From Plutella xylostella (Eukaryota; Arthropoda; Insecta; Lepidoptera; Plutellidae): a DNA stretch of 64,000 nucleotides. The stretch lies in NCBI RefSeq assembly GCF_932276165.1, contig NC_064012.1, positions 5,897,501-5,961,500 on the forward strand. Reading direction: 5' to 3'. Position 1 is the stretch's first letter, and each line of letters begins with the position of its first letter. The position numbers and the translations under genes were made by a program. The notes under the pieces were generated by a model, which searched no databases, was not told where the DNA came from, and saw only the letters and a program-made list of their open reading frames with translations. Shown here one piece after another: positions 1 through 11,400 of this stretch.

Positions 1-1700
1 TTATTAATCTTATTGGTATCTAAATCTACATCCAGACCAAAAATAAATTACCTTCAATCTTGCCGTTTCCATCCATATTGATTAACTTTCAATATGCAGC
101 TACAATATCTGTAACAAAAAAAAAGTTTTTTTATGAAAATAGTTTCCAAAAAAATATTTAAAATGTACAATTACAGAGTTATCGGTAGGGAAATCATTAG
201 AACAGGTAAACTTTTAAGTAAGTACCTATGTTACATATTCTACTCCGCACAGCCAATAGAATAGAAATTGTGATTAGAAATTAAGTTGTGTCCATACATT
301 TTTATTAATTATGAATTTATATTAATATTCTCCATATTTTTGTAATTTTAAACCACTTTGTTATTAAACTTTATACCGACAGAAAATAAACACGAAGAAT
401 CCAACAGCCACCGCGTTTCCTTTCATGCTCGAAACTGAAAGTCTCCTTACAATTTCATACTTCCTTCAGTAACCAACAAAGAAAATACTTGCTCAATTTC
501 TGAACTGTGACCTTTGAAATTTAAATAAGTTATATTTACTCAGTTGAAAAATAAGGTACAATAAAACTGTTCAACAGACCACCACTGGCTTTTAGCAGCA
601 AAAAGTTTCCGTAGTATTTCACAATACAGCGACTCTTTCCGTAGAAAGAACCACCCAAGAAAATGTTTTTCCAGCAACCTAGGTAGCTATTCTAAGTAAT
701 TGCTTTCTTACTTTCCGCGAGACTGAATCCTTTCAGTTTAGACATCGCTACGATATTAATTAAGGAACAATGTTAATAATTATACTTAGCAACGAAGTTT
801 AAAGTAGTTATTATTATTAAGTATGTAGGATGTTATAATCCTAAATAAAAATTCAATTTGTAAGATAATTGGTTACATGACCGCAAGAGTTCATTTTCAT
901 GAAATCCGTAGTTTTGTAAGGGAGTTAAATTATGCATACTGATCATTCCTTCAAAATCTGTTCAACCGTTCAGAAGCTAAAAATATAGTTACATTAGTCA
1001 TCTTTGTAGGGTTTTTTCAAACTGCGGCTTGTTTATTTAGTGAGTGTGTTTGAATAAACAGACCCTTGACATATTAAGGTGAATTTCTTCTTCGAATGTT
1101 TGGCTTTAGGCCAACCGGTTAGTAAATACGTACATTATTGAGTGCGACTCGTGTTAGATAGCGAAAGGAAAAACTATGCTGATATTTCGATTGGTCGTTG
1201 TCACTCACTTCACTGAAGGCATTCTGAAATGCTTTGCTTCAATGTTAGGGGGTGTCCCACCAGTTCCACCCAATGAGGCGTTTGTTAAAAAAAAAAAAAA
1301 GTTCCTTTTTGGAGAAATAGATGGCATTGTCTAGGGTTGTACCAACTGTCAAACCCTCAGAACACACTCAGGTCACATGTTATTCTGTGAGGCTAACGAA
1401 ATGTGAAAGTGACGTAGGTAGGTAGTATTGTAGTATTATTTTCTCTATGATGTCGATGTCACTGGTGCTTACTGACTGAGCAAGCAACCTAGTGCATATA
1501 AAATGTGAAAAGCTATAAGTACCTACATGCAGCTCAAATCCTTTTTAATGAATTTAATCCCTGACTTGGTGGGTCATGTTGGGCAACTCTACCTACCTGT
1601 TTGAGTGCTTATGTTAGATAGGTAATACATACACAAAACCTACATAATATATCATGTTATGTAACAATGGTTAATTTACATTACCGCGAATGATTTAACT
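1..1700. other. AT-rich intergenic DNA, no gene seen
   Basis: No open reading frame with recognisable content was found on either strand. The stretch holds scattered homopolymers and short lepidopteran-style 'taggtacct' runs, and nothing that I can call a gene or a bounded repeat. Confidence 0.6.
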
Positions 1701-1707
1701 TACTTAC

Positions 1708-1825
1708 GTGAATGAAAATCACTTGGTATGAAATGATCCGAACACAACCATGAATCTTTTCGCAGTTTCCAATCAATTTTTCGCACATTTATCCGAGTCG
1801 CCTTAGTGCTTCCCCGCGACCATGC
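1708..1825 (-). CDS. possible THAP zinc-finger exon (partial)
   Basis: Read on the minus strand, this stretch gives an open segment ending '...RKIDWKLRKDSW' then 'LCSDHFIPSDFHS', followed at once by a consensus splice donor (GTAAGTA, reading down from 1707). The 'CSxHF...DF' signature with a tryptophan upstream is the second half of the THAP C2CH zinc-binding domain, in which the Cys and His are metal ligands. The upstream part is GC-rich and does not show the expected first Cys pair, so an earlier exon would be needed. No matching downstream exon was found in 1-1700. It could be one exon of a THAP gene that extends further, a relic of a P-element-type transposase, or a chance match. No function is claimed. 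Confidence 0.35.
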
Positions 1826-1935
1826 GCGCGCGCTGCACGTCACTGCTGCGCCGGGTGCGCGCCAGCCGCAACACTATCCTGAGCGCATTCGCGGAAAGGT
1901 TTGACTGCCAGTACCTAAACCACTGTAGTATGATA

Positions 1936-2097
1936 CACAGGACTGCAGTCAAAATATTATTTTAATATCATAGATTATTTTTAGAAATTTATGTATATGT
2001 ATTTTATTGTGTTTAAATTTGATTGTGAATATTATTTGTGTTAACTTATGGACTTTGAGTCTGAATTAAATGATTTGAATTTGAATTTGAATTAATC
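1936..2097 (+). repeat. probable 3' tail of a truncated non-LTR element
   Basis: The segment ends in repeated 'TTTGAA' units at about 2076-2095, after a 'ggactttgagtctgaattaaatga' type stretch. The same hexamer tail closes the non-LTR insertion at 53938-55669, where it lies on the minus strand. I infer a dead-on-arrival copy of the same or a related family. No coding remnant is visible. Confidence 0.35.
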
Positions 2098-2352
2098 CAT
2101 TGTTGCGCCTGGCTTTCATCATTTGGAAATTTATGATGTCCTTTATTTTTACAAGTTGCGACGGCACACATTCTCATCTTGTCTTGTAAGTATTTCTTTG
2201 GGATCTTATTTAGGATCATACAATAAATAAAAATAGAAAATCAGTTCTCGCACGCAGCACCCGTTCAAACGGCGCGGGTAGAACTATTCACAGAATACTT
2301 AGCACTATCCCAAGCCACATGCAGTCTTACACCCATATTCTTAATCGTTTCC

Positions 2353-2454
2353 TCGAGATTTCCTCCACTCGACTCGAGCACTTGAGGTGAAATTTGTATG
2401 CTTAGTTCATTACTCTCTCCTCGACTCGAGCGAATTCTTACTCGAGTCGAGTAT
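2353..2454. promoter_or_regulatory. left subterminal CTCGA motif cluster
   Basis: Just inside the left terminal repeat the motif CTCGA, often as 'CTCGACTCGAG' or 'CTCGAGTCGAG', occurs at least six times in about 100 bp. A matching cluster of 'CTCGA' and 'GAGTCGAGG' motifs lies inside the right end at about 6299-6420. In Harbinger elements the Myb-like partner binds subterminal DNA and recruits the transposase, so I infer that these are its binding sites. The same stretch must also contain the transposase gene's promoter. Confidence 0.5.
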
Positions 2455-2622
2455 TCAACTGTCATATTTCAAGGTACCTGCCGACCTACCTTGAGGCTTC
2501 CTCGAGTTGTAAAATCGGTGTTTCGGCCATCTTTTTACGTTATCTATAGCTTGTCATTGTCATTACATAAACCGCTGCCTCATTTTGCCTAACCCAGAAA
2601 AAAGGAAAGTTATTTTAAAATA

Positions 2623-3872
2623 ATGGAAGATTTTGAAGAATTTGAAGAGTTCATTAATTATGTATATAATGATCCTTACGACTACCCAGCGCGACGTTAT
2701 TTGCGGGACGCTTCAAATCCGATGGAATGCTACAATGACGTGGAATTCCAACAACGATTCCGCTTCAGGAAAGACACAATGGTGAACACAATATTGCCGT
2801 TAACGGGCATATTAGCCAATGAAAATAGCAGAGGTCTTCCCATTCCACCCATAATACAACTTCTTGTTGCTATGAGATTTTATGCAACAGGAAACTTCCA
2901 GGTGAGCTGACAAACTTATAAAGTTATTTATTATATGAGTTTTTATCATGTGCAGTTTGTCATTGCCAGTTTTTTATATTGTTTACCTACATGTATTAGT
3001 TATTACAATCATTGCAGGTCAGGGTGTAGATGGGGGCGCGACCCGCCACTTACCCTGCAGTATTTAGGTGATACCTATGCCCCTATATTAATCTTAACCT
3101 AACATTTCAGATTGATTGTGGAGACCGCCACAAGTTGAGCCAAGCAGTGGCCTGCAAAATCATAGCCCGGGTTTCAAGAGCATTGGCGCTGCATGTGGGA
3201 CAATATGTGAAATTCCCACCAGTCAATGAATTGGCTGCGAATAAAAGGAAGATGTTCCAAATTGCAGGATTCCCAGGTGCAATTGGAGCCATAGACTGCA
3301 CACATATAAGCATAAAAAACCCTGACAGAGAACGTGGAGAAGTGTTCCGAAACCGGAAAGGAAATTTTTCTATCAATGTGCAATTAGTCTGTGGTCCTCA
3401 AATGGAAATATATGATGTTGTGGCACGATGGCCTGGATCTGTGCATGATTCAAGAATATTTGCCAACAGTCGCTGCTACATGATGTTTGAAGAAGGCACC
3501 ATTAGTGGTATATTACTGGGAGATAGTGGTTATGCCCAAACTTCTTATATGTATACCCCAGTTATCAACCCCCGAACACAACCTGAAGAAAGGTATAATC
3601 GTGCCCATATAAGCACCAGAAATATAATAGAAAGGGTGAATGGTGTCCTAAAACGCAGATTTGCGTGTCTCTCTAGGACATTACAAAATAGACTACATAA
3701 TATACCTAATATTATAGTGGCTTGTGTAGTTTTGCATAATATAAGTATTACGACAAATCAAGAATTGCCAGCAGAGCTCATAATGGCAGAGGAGATTCCT
3801 GTGGCAGTAATTCCTGATAATGAGCGTGGAAGCCTGATAAGGGCTGCATTTATTGGTAGACATTTCACTTAA
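2623..3872 (+). CDS. HARBI1-like Harbinger transposase (two exons)
   Basis: This is a DDE nuclease that would cut and rejoin the Harbinger ends in the nucleus, normally together with its Myb-like partner. The coding sequence joins 2623-2901 and 3111-3872. The donor is GTGAGC after 'GNFQ' and the acceptor is TTTCAG before 'IDCGDRHK'. The phase is 0, the protein is 346 residues, and HARBI1 proteins are usually about 350. Catalytic candidates are Asp155 (IDCTH), Asp231 (LLGDSGY) or Asp206 (SVHDSRIF), and Glu267 (IIERVNG). The 'FRNRKGNFSINVQLVCG' block is also characteristic. An ATG at 2623 opens a very acidic N-terminus (EDFEEFEEF), which is common in the family. A polyadenylation signal lies 39 bases past the stop. 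No stop or frameshift interrupts the frame, so the gene looks intact. Confidence 0.9.
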
Positions 3873-3910
3873 ATAAGGTATTGAATGTTATGTTTTAAAT
3901 GTTACTATCC

Positions 3911-3916
3911 AATAAA
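3911..3916 (+). terminator. polyadenylation signal of the Harbinger transposase
   Basis: AATAAA lies 39 bases after the transposase stop codon. The convergent second gene ends at 3932, so the two 3' ends almost meet. Confidence 0.65.
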
Positions 3917-3931
3917 ACAAAGATCATTCAC

Positions 3932-6048
3932 TCATTGACTACATTTATTTTTCCTTATACCTAACATTATTTCTGCTTCTTCACGCTTTGCACGGCTACA
4001 GCGAAGAACTTCCTCTGCATTTTCTCTTTCTAAAACAGCCTTTTTATATAGTTCCTGTGCGGTTTTGGCTAGCCACTCTCTCTCCTCCATTTTTAGTCTG
4101 TGGAGTTCCTCTTCTCTCTCTTGAGCTCTTTGGTAATTTTCTCGCCTCAGGCCAAACTCCTCCGTAATCACTCGAGCTCTTACATTTCTTCCTGTAACAA
4201 TTTGAGAAAGTTTGTTTACAAATATTATTTATTTTGCATTGACTTAGAATGAGAACTGGGAAACATATGGGATGCCCTCAGTCCTGAAATCATTCAGCAG
4301 GTAGTGGCTGGATAAGGTAGGCTGAGAACAGTGTTGTGGAGCTCCTTGGGAGAGACCTATGTCCAGCAGTGAACTTAGGACTTCCCTTGGCTGATGATGA
4401 TGATCCAAGCTTGTCCTGTAATATAAACAGTTGATCTGTTGTTCTTGTATCATATCTCTGACTTGTTGTCCTGACACTACTTGCTTAAAACATCTATCAC
4501 AACTTATAACCTGTGTACACTACGGTACCAAAGGTATTATGATTGATTCTAATAATTTACATATTTACCTTGATTTAGATTTCCATAATCTAATATTCGT
4601 GAACCGGGCCTGGCTGCTATACGGCTCGGACCTGGGGTGGTTTCCTCTCGAACTGAAAATAATTAAGGTTAAAATGAATGAATACATACAAAATAATATT
4701 TACCTACTTAAATTTTAATAATAAATAGCATTTACAAATTTATTTCCTGTATGAATATAATTTAAATATTCTCTTAAAATAATTTTTTTTAATTAAAATT
4801 AGGTTAGTTACTTACTAAGCTATATCTTGTTATTTTTAACTTTTTATGTAATTTTATATACTGTAAATAGAGGTTGCTAGTCTAGGCAGGTACATCAGGT
4901 ACATGGAATATTTTATTAGGCTCTTTACCCATTTCAGGTTGCAGGCTGCTTGCACTCTCCCTTCTTTCACGCTGGGAATCGTGCGGTGGAGGTATAAGAA
5001 ATTCTGTCTCTATCTCCTCCATAGTGTCATCAGGCATTGCTGTTAAACAAAAAATAGGTTTTTATTATATACTTAAAAGGAGTGGTAGTAGCTCTGTCGG
5101 GTAAGCGCCCGCTTCTCACCCCAGACATGCGGGCCAGATGTACGAATCAGTTCTTTGAATTTAAGTACAATGTATACCATCGCTCTTACGGTGAAGGAAA
5201 ACATTGTGAGGAAACCTGCATATCTAGATTTAGCACATCTAGGTATGTGAACCCACCAACCCGCAGTGGACCAGCGTGGTGGGAAATGGTCCAAGCTTAG
5301 GAAGGCAGTTTAGACCTAGGGGATATGCACAAAGGTTCCACTAGAGAGCCAGGTGCAGGTACTTAACACCCCCACAGAGAATAGAATATAAAAAATATAC
5401 TTAAAAAGCAACTGATTCGAGGCTAGGGACTATATTCGAGAAAATCCAATAAATCTAGGGTATTTTGTTAAAATAGGTGATTGCTTAAACTGTGTAGACA
5501 AATTCGTAATTTGGTAGTATAATTTTACAGAAAATTACCTTCATCAACATTTTGACTATTGAAGTCACTATCTATTACACCATGTAGCTCCACATCGGTA
5601 CAATCTGCCAGAGCTTCCTCGATCACCTCATGCGATGTAGAGGTTGAGGCTGGCATATAAGGCCCACCCCCTGTCCTGATGCGCTCACGTTTTTGGAGAG
5701 CTAACTCATGTTTTTTGCGGGTTTTTAAATTATCCCAGCACTTTTTCAGTTGGGCTTCTGTCCTCTGAAATAAGTAAAGTGGTCCATTAAACGATTATTA
5801 CTTCCATGGTGAAATCATAACTATAGAAAATCCACTTAATACAACTGATTACAGTCGTTCCCATTAAATGTACTTACCCGACAGTTGGTTTCTATTGAGT
5901 TGTATTCCTCGGTGAGGCGAGCCCACGCAGTTTTCTTTATTGCAGGGTTTCCAGCCCCTATGGTTGTTATAGAATGAATCTTATATTTAATTATTAGTTC
6001 CTGGAGGCAAAATTTTTCACTTTCAGAAAATATTTGGCGACCAGACAT
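3932..6048 (-). CDS. Harbinger Myb/SANT-like DNA-binding protein (five exons)
   Basis: This is the second gene of the Harbinger element. In the family this protein binds the transposon ends, enters the nucleus and brings the transposase with it. Exons on the minus strand are 6048-5878, 5764-5539, 5039-4929, 4652-4569 and 4191-3932. All junctions are GT...AG and keep the frame, giving 283 residues. Exons 1-2 encode the trihelix Myb/SANT-like domain (FSESEKFCLQELIIKY... then KKTAWARLTEEYNS and LKKCWDNLKTRKKHE, about residues 6-85). The middle is acidic and low in complexity. The last exon is a charged coiled coil (about residues 200-275, REEELHRLKMEEREWLAK) that may mediate pairing with the transposase. 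Only pieces of exons 1 and 5 stand out as simple ORFs, so the gene is easily missed. The exon structure is my reconstruction from splice consensus. Confidence 0.82.
4240..4406 (+). repeat. 5'-truncated RTE 3' fragment inside the Harbinger intron
   Basis: The fragment ends 'ctccttgggagagacctat', 'gtccagcagtgaac' and a short GAT repeat. A segment at 41358-41599 encodes the same C-terminal signature (SLGEAYVQQWT) of an RTE-like reverse transcriptase. It lies entirely within intron 4 of the Myb/SANT-like gene, so it does not interrupt the exons. Confidence 0.6.
5079..5392 (+). repeat. SINE-like repeat inside the Harbinger intron
   Basis: It starts with a tRNA-like segment ('ggtagtagctctgtcgggta', resembling a polymerase III A box). 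It continues into 'gcagtggaccagcgtggtg' and 'gaaatggtccaagc', which recur at 27280-27320, and ends near 'agagaatagaata', also shared with 27395-27415. It lies within intron 3 of the Myb/SANT-like gene. The B box is degenerate (around 5146). Confidence 0.5.
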
Positions 6049-6298
6049 GTTGATACTCCAAAGTAGTAAGCGTAAATGAAGTTAAATCTCAAAAATATTC
6101 TTAAAAAAACCCTTGAGAAACCGTAAACTTAATGAAACTTTAGAAATAAACGAACGAAATGTTTTTTTTTTTCAAATTATACAGAGTATATTTGACATAA
6201 ATTTTGACAATTAAGTAAATCCGAACCACAGAACATCGAATTATAGACAAATACTACCAACTTATACAAATAAAATTCCTCGAATTGGTGACGTCACA

Positions 6299-6420
6299 CC
6301 TCGACTCAAACTCACTGGAGTTTGCTCAAATTTATGATTAAGAATACCGATTTCGAGGAAGTTTTGGAGTATCCCTCAAGGGCTCCTCGATTGAGTCTGA
6401 GTGGAGTGAGAGTCGAGGAA
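6299..6420. promoter_or_regulatory. right subterminal CTCGA motif cluster
   Basis: Motifs CTCGACTC, CTCGATTGAG and GAGTCGAGG cluster next to the right terminal repeat and mirror the cluster at 2353-2454. They are probably binding sites for the Harbinger proteins, and they lie upstream of the minus-strand gene. Confidence 0.45.
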
Positions 6421-6442
6421 ACGTTTAAGAATATGGGTGTGA

Positions 6443-7230
6443 GCCTCGGAAGGATGGCTAGCGCTACCACCCGACATTTAATCACAACTAGTGAGTTCTT
6501 ATTCTGAGTTTAGTACTCTTTGCTCTCTATGTAATTTTTGACAGTTGGTACACTGCGTTTTCACGCCATCTATCGGCTTACCCAAAAGCTCAACTGACAG
6601 CTGTCAAGGAAAACGGCTCATTACTAGTTATTATTCTGTGCCCAACTGCCCAGACTATCAACGCACATAAGTCGCCTTTTCCACTCCAGACACTCCATCT
6701 TTGCCCCTTCACCTTACAGTATTGCTTACTCTCTCAATGTCGGTAATCTTGGTTTTGTTTCTAATATCTTGTTTGTCAGTGTATCTTTAAACTCTTAACA
6801 TAGCATTTAGGTAGGTACAATCTCTCGGTGAGCCGTGAGTATTCTCTTCATCATTGGCATGATAAAATTAAGTTTTTATGCTTCGTAACTTTTTATCATA
6901 CGGACTGGATGCGGTGCACGAAAGAAGCATCCATGGTTTAAGTACGTGGTACCTACTTACATCGTATAAAAAACTTAGGTACTTAGCAAAAAGTTCGAGA
7001 CATTAAACTCAAAGCTTTTTTTGCGATTATCTGTCTGATGGCTGACTCGAAACATTTATCGCAAGGTTGAAAAGATGAATGGACATGAGCAAAATGTGAA
7101 ACAACCGCACAGGTCCGACAGACATTATCTAAATACCTATTGAATAACTATCTAAATATAATGCCCTTTACAGTGTAATAATAACCAAGCTATATTTTAT
7201 GTATAATCTAAGCTAATTCATAGAGTATCC
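6443..7230. other. intergenic DNA, no gene seen
   Basis: No supported gene or bounded element. A palindromic 'TGACAGCTGTCA' lies near 6594, a motif that recurs upstream of Pin1 (about 46482). Confidence 0.6.
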
Positions 7231-7441
7231 TAACTATAATATTATAAATGCGAAAGTAACTGTGTCTGTCTTTCTGTCTGTTACTCTTTCACGCCAAAAC
7301 TACTGAACGGATTAGAATGAAATTTGGTATACCTATATAAGGTCTAGACTCTGAGAAAGAACATAGGCTACTTTTTATCCCGGAATTTCCACGGGAAAAC
7401 TTTTTAAGGCGAAGCGAAGTTCGCGGGACACTTCGTTAATA
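7231..7441 (+). repeat. Helitron-like non-autonomous repeat, copy 1
   Basis: It begins 'taatattataaatgcgaaag' (shared with 59406 and, inverted, 63366). It contains 'ctactttttatcccggaat' and 'cacgggaaaac' and closes with a GC-rich 'ggcgaagcgaag' hairpin region. Other copies end in 'GCTAGT', which fits the CTAG|T end of Helitrons. The 3' end of this copy is degenerate ('acttcgttaat'). Confidence 0.65.
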
Positions 7442-7781
7442 ATAAATTGCTAAAATGTTTAAGTACTTAAAAGTACTTTTTTTCATCTTACTTTTCTCAG
7501 CCTTGTTTTATTTCGGAAGCCGAAGTGAACAATCAGAAACTATGTTCGGAAACGGGCAACAAAAACCAGTAAAATCTGCTTTAAAATTCAAAGTTGACAG
7601 ACTTTATTAGCGTTGACTTCGTAATTGGTTGAGTAACTTCTTTAGCATTTTCGTCAAAATTTTCCAATTTTCAGCTGGTTTTGTCACGTTTATTTATGGA
7701 ATACTAGACTGCAAATAGTTCGATATAACATGATAATGTTGTTTTTGAAAATCGTGGAGGCAGAATAAGTTATTTCAGTAA

Positions 7782-7937
7782 GTGCCTGTTTCACAATGTC
7801 TGGGTAATGGCTACCTGTAGGGTAAAAGACATCGTGTCACTGTCTAAAAGATATTTACGGAGAGTGACATGACCGGTGAATACATACTGTATATTATCCT
7901 AAAGGTAGCCATTACCCAGACATTGTGAAACAGACCC
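7782..7937. mobile_element. Harbinger-type MITE, 156 bp
   Basis: Near-perfect terminal inverted repeats of about 36 bp (starting GTGCCTGTTTCACAATGTCT; the other end reads GGGTCTGTTTCACAATGTCT) flank a 90-bp middle. The flanks carry identical TAA triplets at 7779-7781 and 7938-7940, the 3-bp duplication of the PIF/Harbinger superfamily. There is no coding capacity. The terminal sequence differs from that of the full Harbinger at 2330-6439, so this is a different family. Confidence 0.8.
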
Positions 7938-7940
7938 TAA

Positions 7941-8394
7941 GTATAGATTGCCTTTGTTTAATGTAAGTATGTAAGTAGTTATTCGGTTGAGAAGATTAAA
8001 TTATCAAAGGCTGAAATAGAAAACCGCCGCCACCGGTAGCTAGTTACCAGGTTATATTTTCAGGTGTAAAACTTTCAGACACTTTATAAATAGCCGAGTT
8101 GAAACTATACAGGAATAACATTTACTGCTCATGTTTAGGTTAGTGGGAAAACAAGGTCGGGAGCCAGCTTTCACACTGCATTAGGCGTGCTATCATAAAA
8201 AGAAGGAACGAAGTCGAACGACCGAAGTGAAAAGGTTGATTTAGAACTCGCTATAAAAAAAAGATCCCGACGAATTGAGAACCTCCTCCTTTTTTTGAAG
8301 TCGGTTAAAAATAAAAACAGTCGGTACAAAGAGGTGGCCTTATTGATTTTATTAATCTCTACCGGACAACCGTTGGATGTACATATTTGTGATC
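7941..8394. other. intergenic DNA with a short dispersed repeat
   Basis: The only recognisable content is the segment at 8225-8325 described separately. No gene is seen. Confidence 0.5.
8225..8325 (+). repeat. dispersed repeat with 'gaacctcctcctttttttga'
   Basis: The segment with 'gatcccgacgaattgagaac' and 'ctcctcctttttttgaagtc' recurs in inverse orientation at 44213-44275, inside a Pin1 intron. It is probably the end of a small non-autonomous element. Its boundaries are not resolved. Confidence 0.45.
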
Positions 8395-8409
8395 TAACAT
8401 AATAAGCAT

Positions 8410-11400
8410 GCAAGGGGGGGATGTAGTTAGCCTTCTCGTGTGAGCCTCACGCTTCGGCCTCTCAGTGCTCCGGCCCCTCCCGTGAGTAGCGGTACACCAT
8501 TCATGGTGCCGTGAAACCGATAACTACACTCCAAGAGAACAGGGTTCAATATGGATCAACCCGGTGGTGGCGACGCGGTTCGCAACCCGTCACGCCGTGT
8601 CTCTCGGAGGAGCGAAAAGTGGGCTGTGGAGACCCGCATAGCCACGATGAATATTTGTGGGGGTCTGGATGGAAAGATAGATGAAGTATGCGAGGTGTTT
8701 AACACAAGAGGAATGGATTTGCTATGTGTGAATGAGTCCAAGCGGAAAGGTAGGGGAGTTACCACGCACGGAACCTTGACAGCCTATTGGTCAGGGGTTC
8801 CTGAATCTGAGCATGGCTGTCAAGGGGTTGGGATTGTCCTATCTGAACGCTGGAATAATTGTGTGAAAGAATACGAGTGCGTGAGCCCAAGACTTATCTG
8901 GATCCGGTTAAAAGTAGGTTTGACGAGATTGTTTGTTCTAGGGGTTTATGCCCCGGACACGTCAAAGTCTGCACAGGAGATAGATGAGTTTTGGAAAAGT
9001 ATGAATGTAGTGTTGGATGAATGCGATGAGAATGAAAGGGTTATTATGCTCGGTGATTTTAATAGTTGGGTAGGTGTGCAGCGTGATGGGTATGAAAGTG
9101 TATTGGGTAAGTTTGGTGACGTAAGAGTGAATGAGAATGGCAGGTATCTCCTGGATGTTTGCCTAGAAAGAAACCTTATAGTTTCTAATTCTATGTTCAG
9201 GCACAAGGAGATACATATGTATACATGGCAACGACAGAATGAAAGGAGCATAATAGACTTTGTAATTGTGGATGAAAGGTTACGCGTAAACGTTGCTGAT
9301 ACTCGAGTATATCGGGGTGTCAATGTTGGAACGGACCATTTTCTAGTTGAAAGCCGGATTCGTGGTCTGTTTAATTATTGGCGACACCGACCTCGAGTAT
9401 CAACAACAAATTTAGAGCGTATCAAAGTAGAAAAATTGCAAGATGATGTAGTAAGTGAGGAGTATAGAAGAAGTTTGAAAGATAATTTAGAGAGCACTAT
9501 TGTCTTAGATGAAAATGATGTAGAAGAAAAATGGAAGCGCTTGAAAGATAGTTTAGTAAATACGGCGGTGAAAGTATGTGGAGTGAATAAAAGAAAGAAG
9601 AATGGTAAGAGGGAGCTTACATGGTGGGATGATGAATGCAAAAAGGTAGTGAATGAAAAGAAAATGGCATGGTTGGATTTTTTGTCTAAAAAAGCCAACA
9701 ACAGAATGCAAGGAAATCAGGGAATGGACGATGAAATGAAAGAGATTCGAGAAAAGTATGTTCTGCTAAAGAAAAAAGTAAAAGAAGTGATTGAAAGAAA
9801 GAAGAAGGCATTAAAAGATGAATATGACAGGAAATTCTCTGACAACTTTCGAGCGAACATTAAATTGTTTTGGAAGTTGGTAAGAAAGGCTCGAGGGAAG
9901 TCAGAGAATACAAATCTGGATGTGATAAGGGATGAAAATGGAGATGTTTTGAAAGATGAAAATAAAGTTCTTAAAAGATGGAAGGAATATTTTGAAAGTT
10001 TGTTTGAATGCACAGATTGTAGGACTAGTATTGATGTAGAGGTAGAAAATGAAAGAATAGTAGATGAGGAAAACAAGATAAGTATGAAAGAAGTTATGGA
10101 AGCATTAAAAAGAATGAAAGTTGGTAAATCGGCCGGGTATGATAGGGTATCTTTAGAGATGCTAAGAGCGGGAGGTGGAGTGGCTGCAAGTGAGCTTTAC
10201 CAACTCTTCAATGAGTGCTGGCGTTGCGGTACGGTGCCACGCGACTGGTGCAGAGCGGTCATAGTTCCTTTGTATAAAGGAAAAGGCTCGCTCCAGACCT
10301 GCAACAGTTACCGCGGCATCAGCCTCTTAAGTATAGTTGGTAAATTGTATGCAAAAATATTGATTGAAAGGGTAGTGAAAGAGACGGAAGAAAAGATCTG
10401 GGATGTGCAAGGTGGTTTTCGAAAGGGGATGGGATGTACGGATCAAGTCTTTTCTCTACGAAGCGTCACAGAAAAGGTCCTTGCAAAGCAGCAAAAGGTG
10501 TTCTGTGCCTTCGTAGATTTGGAAAAGGCTTATGATAGAGTGAGGAGGAATGATTTATGGGAGACACTGTCCGTTTATGGAGTGGACGGTCACCTGACGC
10601 GGGCACTGGGGTCCCTTTATAGGGAGTCTAGTGCTTGTGTCAGGATAAACGGAGCCTACACGGACTGGTTTGATATCCACAGGGGTGTTAGACAGGGATG
10701 TGTGGCTTCGCCTTGGCTGTTTAATCTGTTTATGGATAGTTGTCTCAAGGATATGAAAGATGATGAAAGAGGTTTACGAATAGGAGAGTTACTTCTTAAG
10801 TGCTTGCTGTATGCTGACGATCAAGTCATACTTGCATCGTCGGTAGAACAGCTGCAACAACAAGTAACTCTCATGCATGAAAGTTTTAAAAGGAAAGGAA
10901 TGAAAGTGAATGTTAGTAAGACGAAAGTGATGGTGTTTGAAAGAGATGAAGAGGTAACTGAATGTGAGATCACGATCGAGAACGAAAGAGTGGAGCAAGT
11001 GAATGAGTTTGCATATTTGGGTAGTCTATTTACGAGGGATGGGAAATGTGAGGGGGATATTGAAAGAAGAGTGAAAGCGGGAAATAAAGTGAATGGGGCC
11101 TTGCACTCTTTCATGAGGAGTCAAAGCGTGTCTCAAAAGGCTCGTTTGGCTGTTCATGGGGGAGTGTTGGTCCCTACACTAATGTATGGAAGTGAAAGCT
11201 GGGTTTGGCAGAAGAAGAATGAAAGTAGGGTAAATGCTGTTGAGATGCGCTCTCTAAGAAGTATGTGTGGACTGAAACTGAATGATAGGATAAGGAATAG
11301 TATTATAAGAGAGCGAGTTGGAGTAAAAGAAGACGTAGTGACCAAAATTGAAAAGGGAATGTTGAGATGGTTTGGTCACATTGAAAGGATGGATGAAAGA

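Larger units (their letters stand above)
2330..6439 (+). mobile_element. complete PIF/Harbinger DNA transposon
   Basis: The two ends carry imperfect terminal inverted repeats of about 30 bp beginning 'CACCCATATTCTTAA'. The left copy starts at 2330 and the right copy ends at 6439 on the opposite strand. The flanking triplets are TTA (2327-2329) and TGA (6440-6442), so the 3-bp TWA target duplication typical of the superfamily is present with one mismatch. The element holds the two genes that define autonomous Harbingers, convergently arranged: a HARBI1-type transposase (2623-3872, plus) and a Myb/SANT-like DNA-binding protein (6048-3932, minus). Both can be read through their introns without stops. 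Introns 3 and 4 of the second gene contain a SINE-like repeat and an RTE fragment. The element therefore looks structurally autonomous, though it is not brand new. Confidence 0.88.

Noticed and set aside
2265..2465. 66-codon minus ORF across the left Harbinger end
   Set aside because: It crosses the transposon boundary and consists largely of the CTCGA repeats.
4244..4477. 77-codon minus ORF
   Set aside because: It lies in the RTE fragment within a Harbinger intron. The Myb-like gene splices cleanly from 4569 to 4191 around it.
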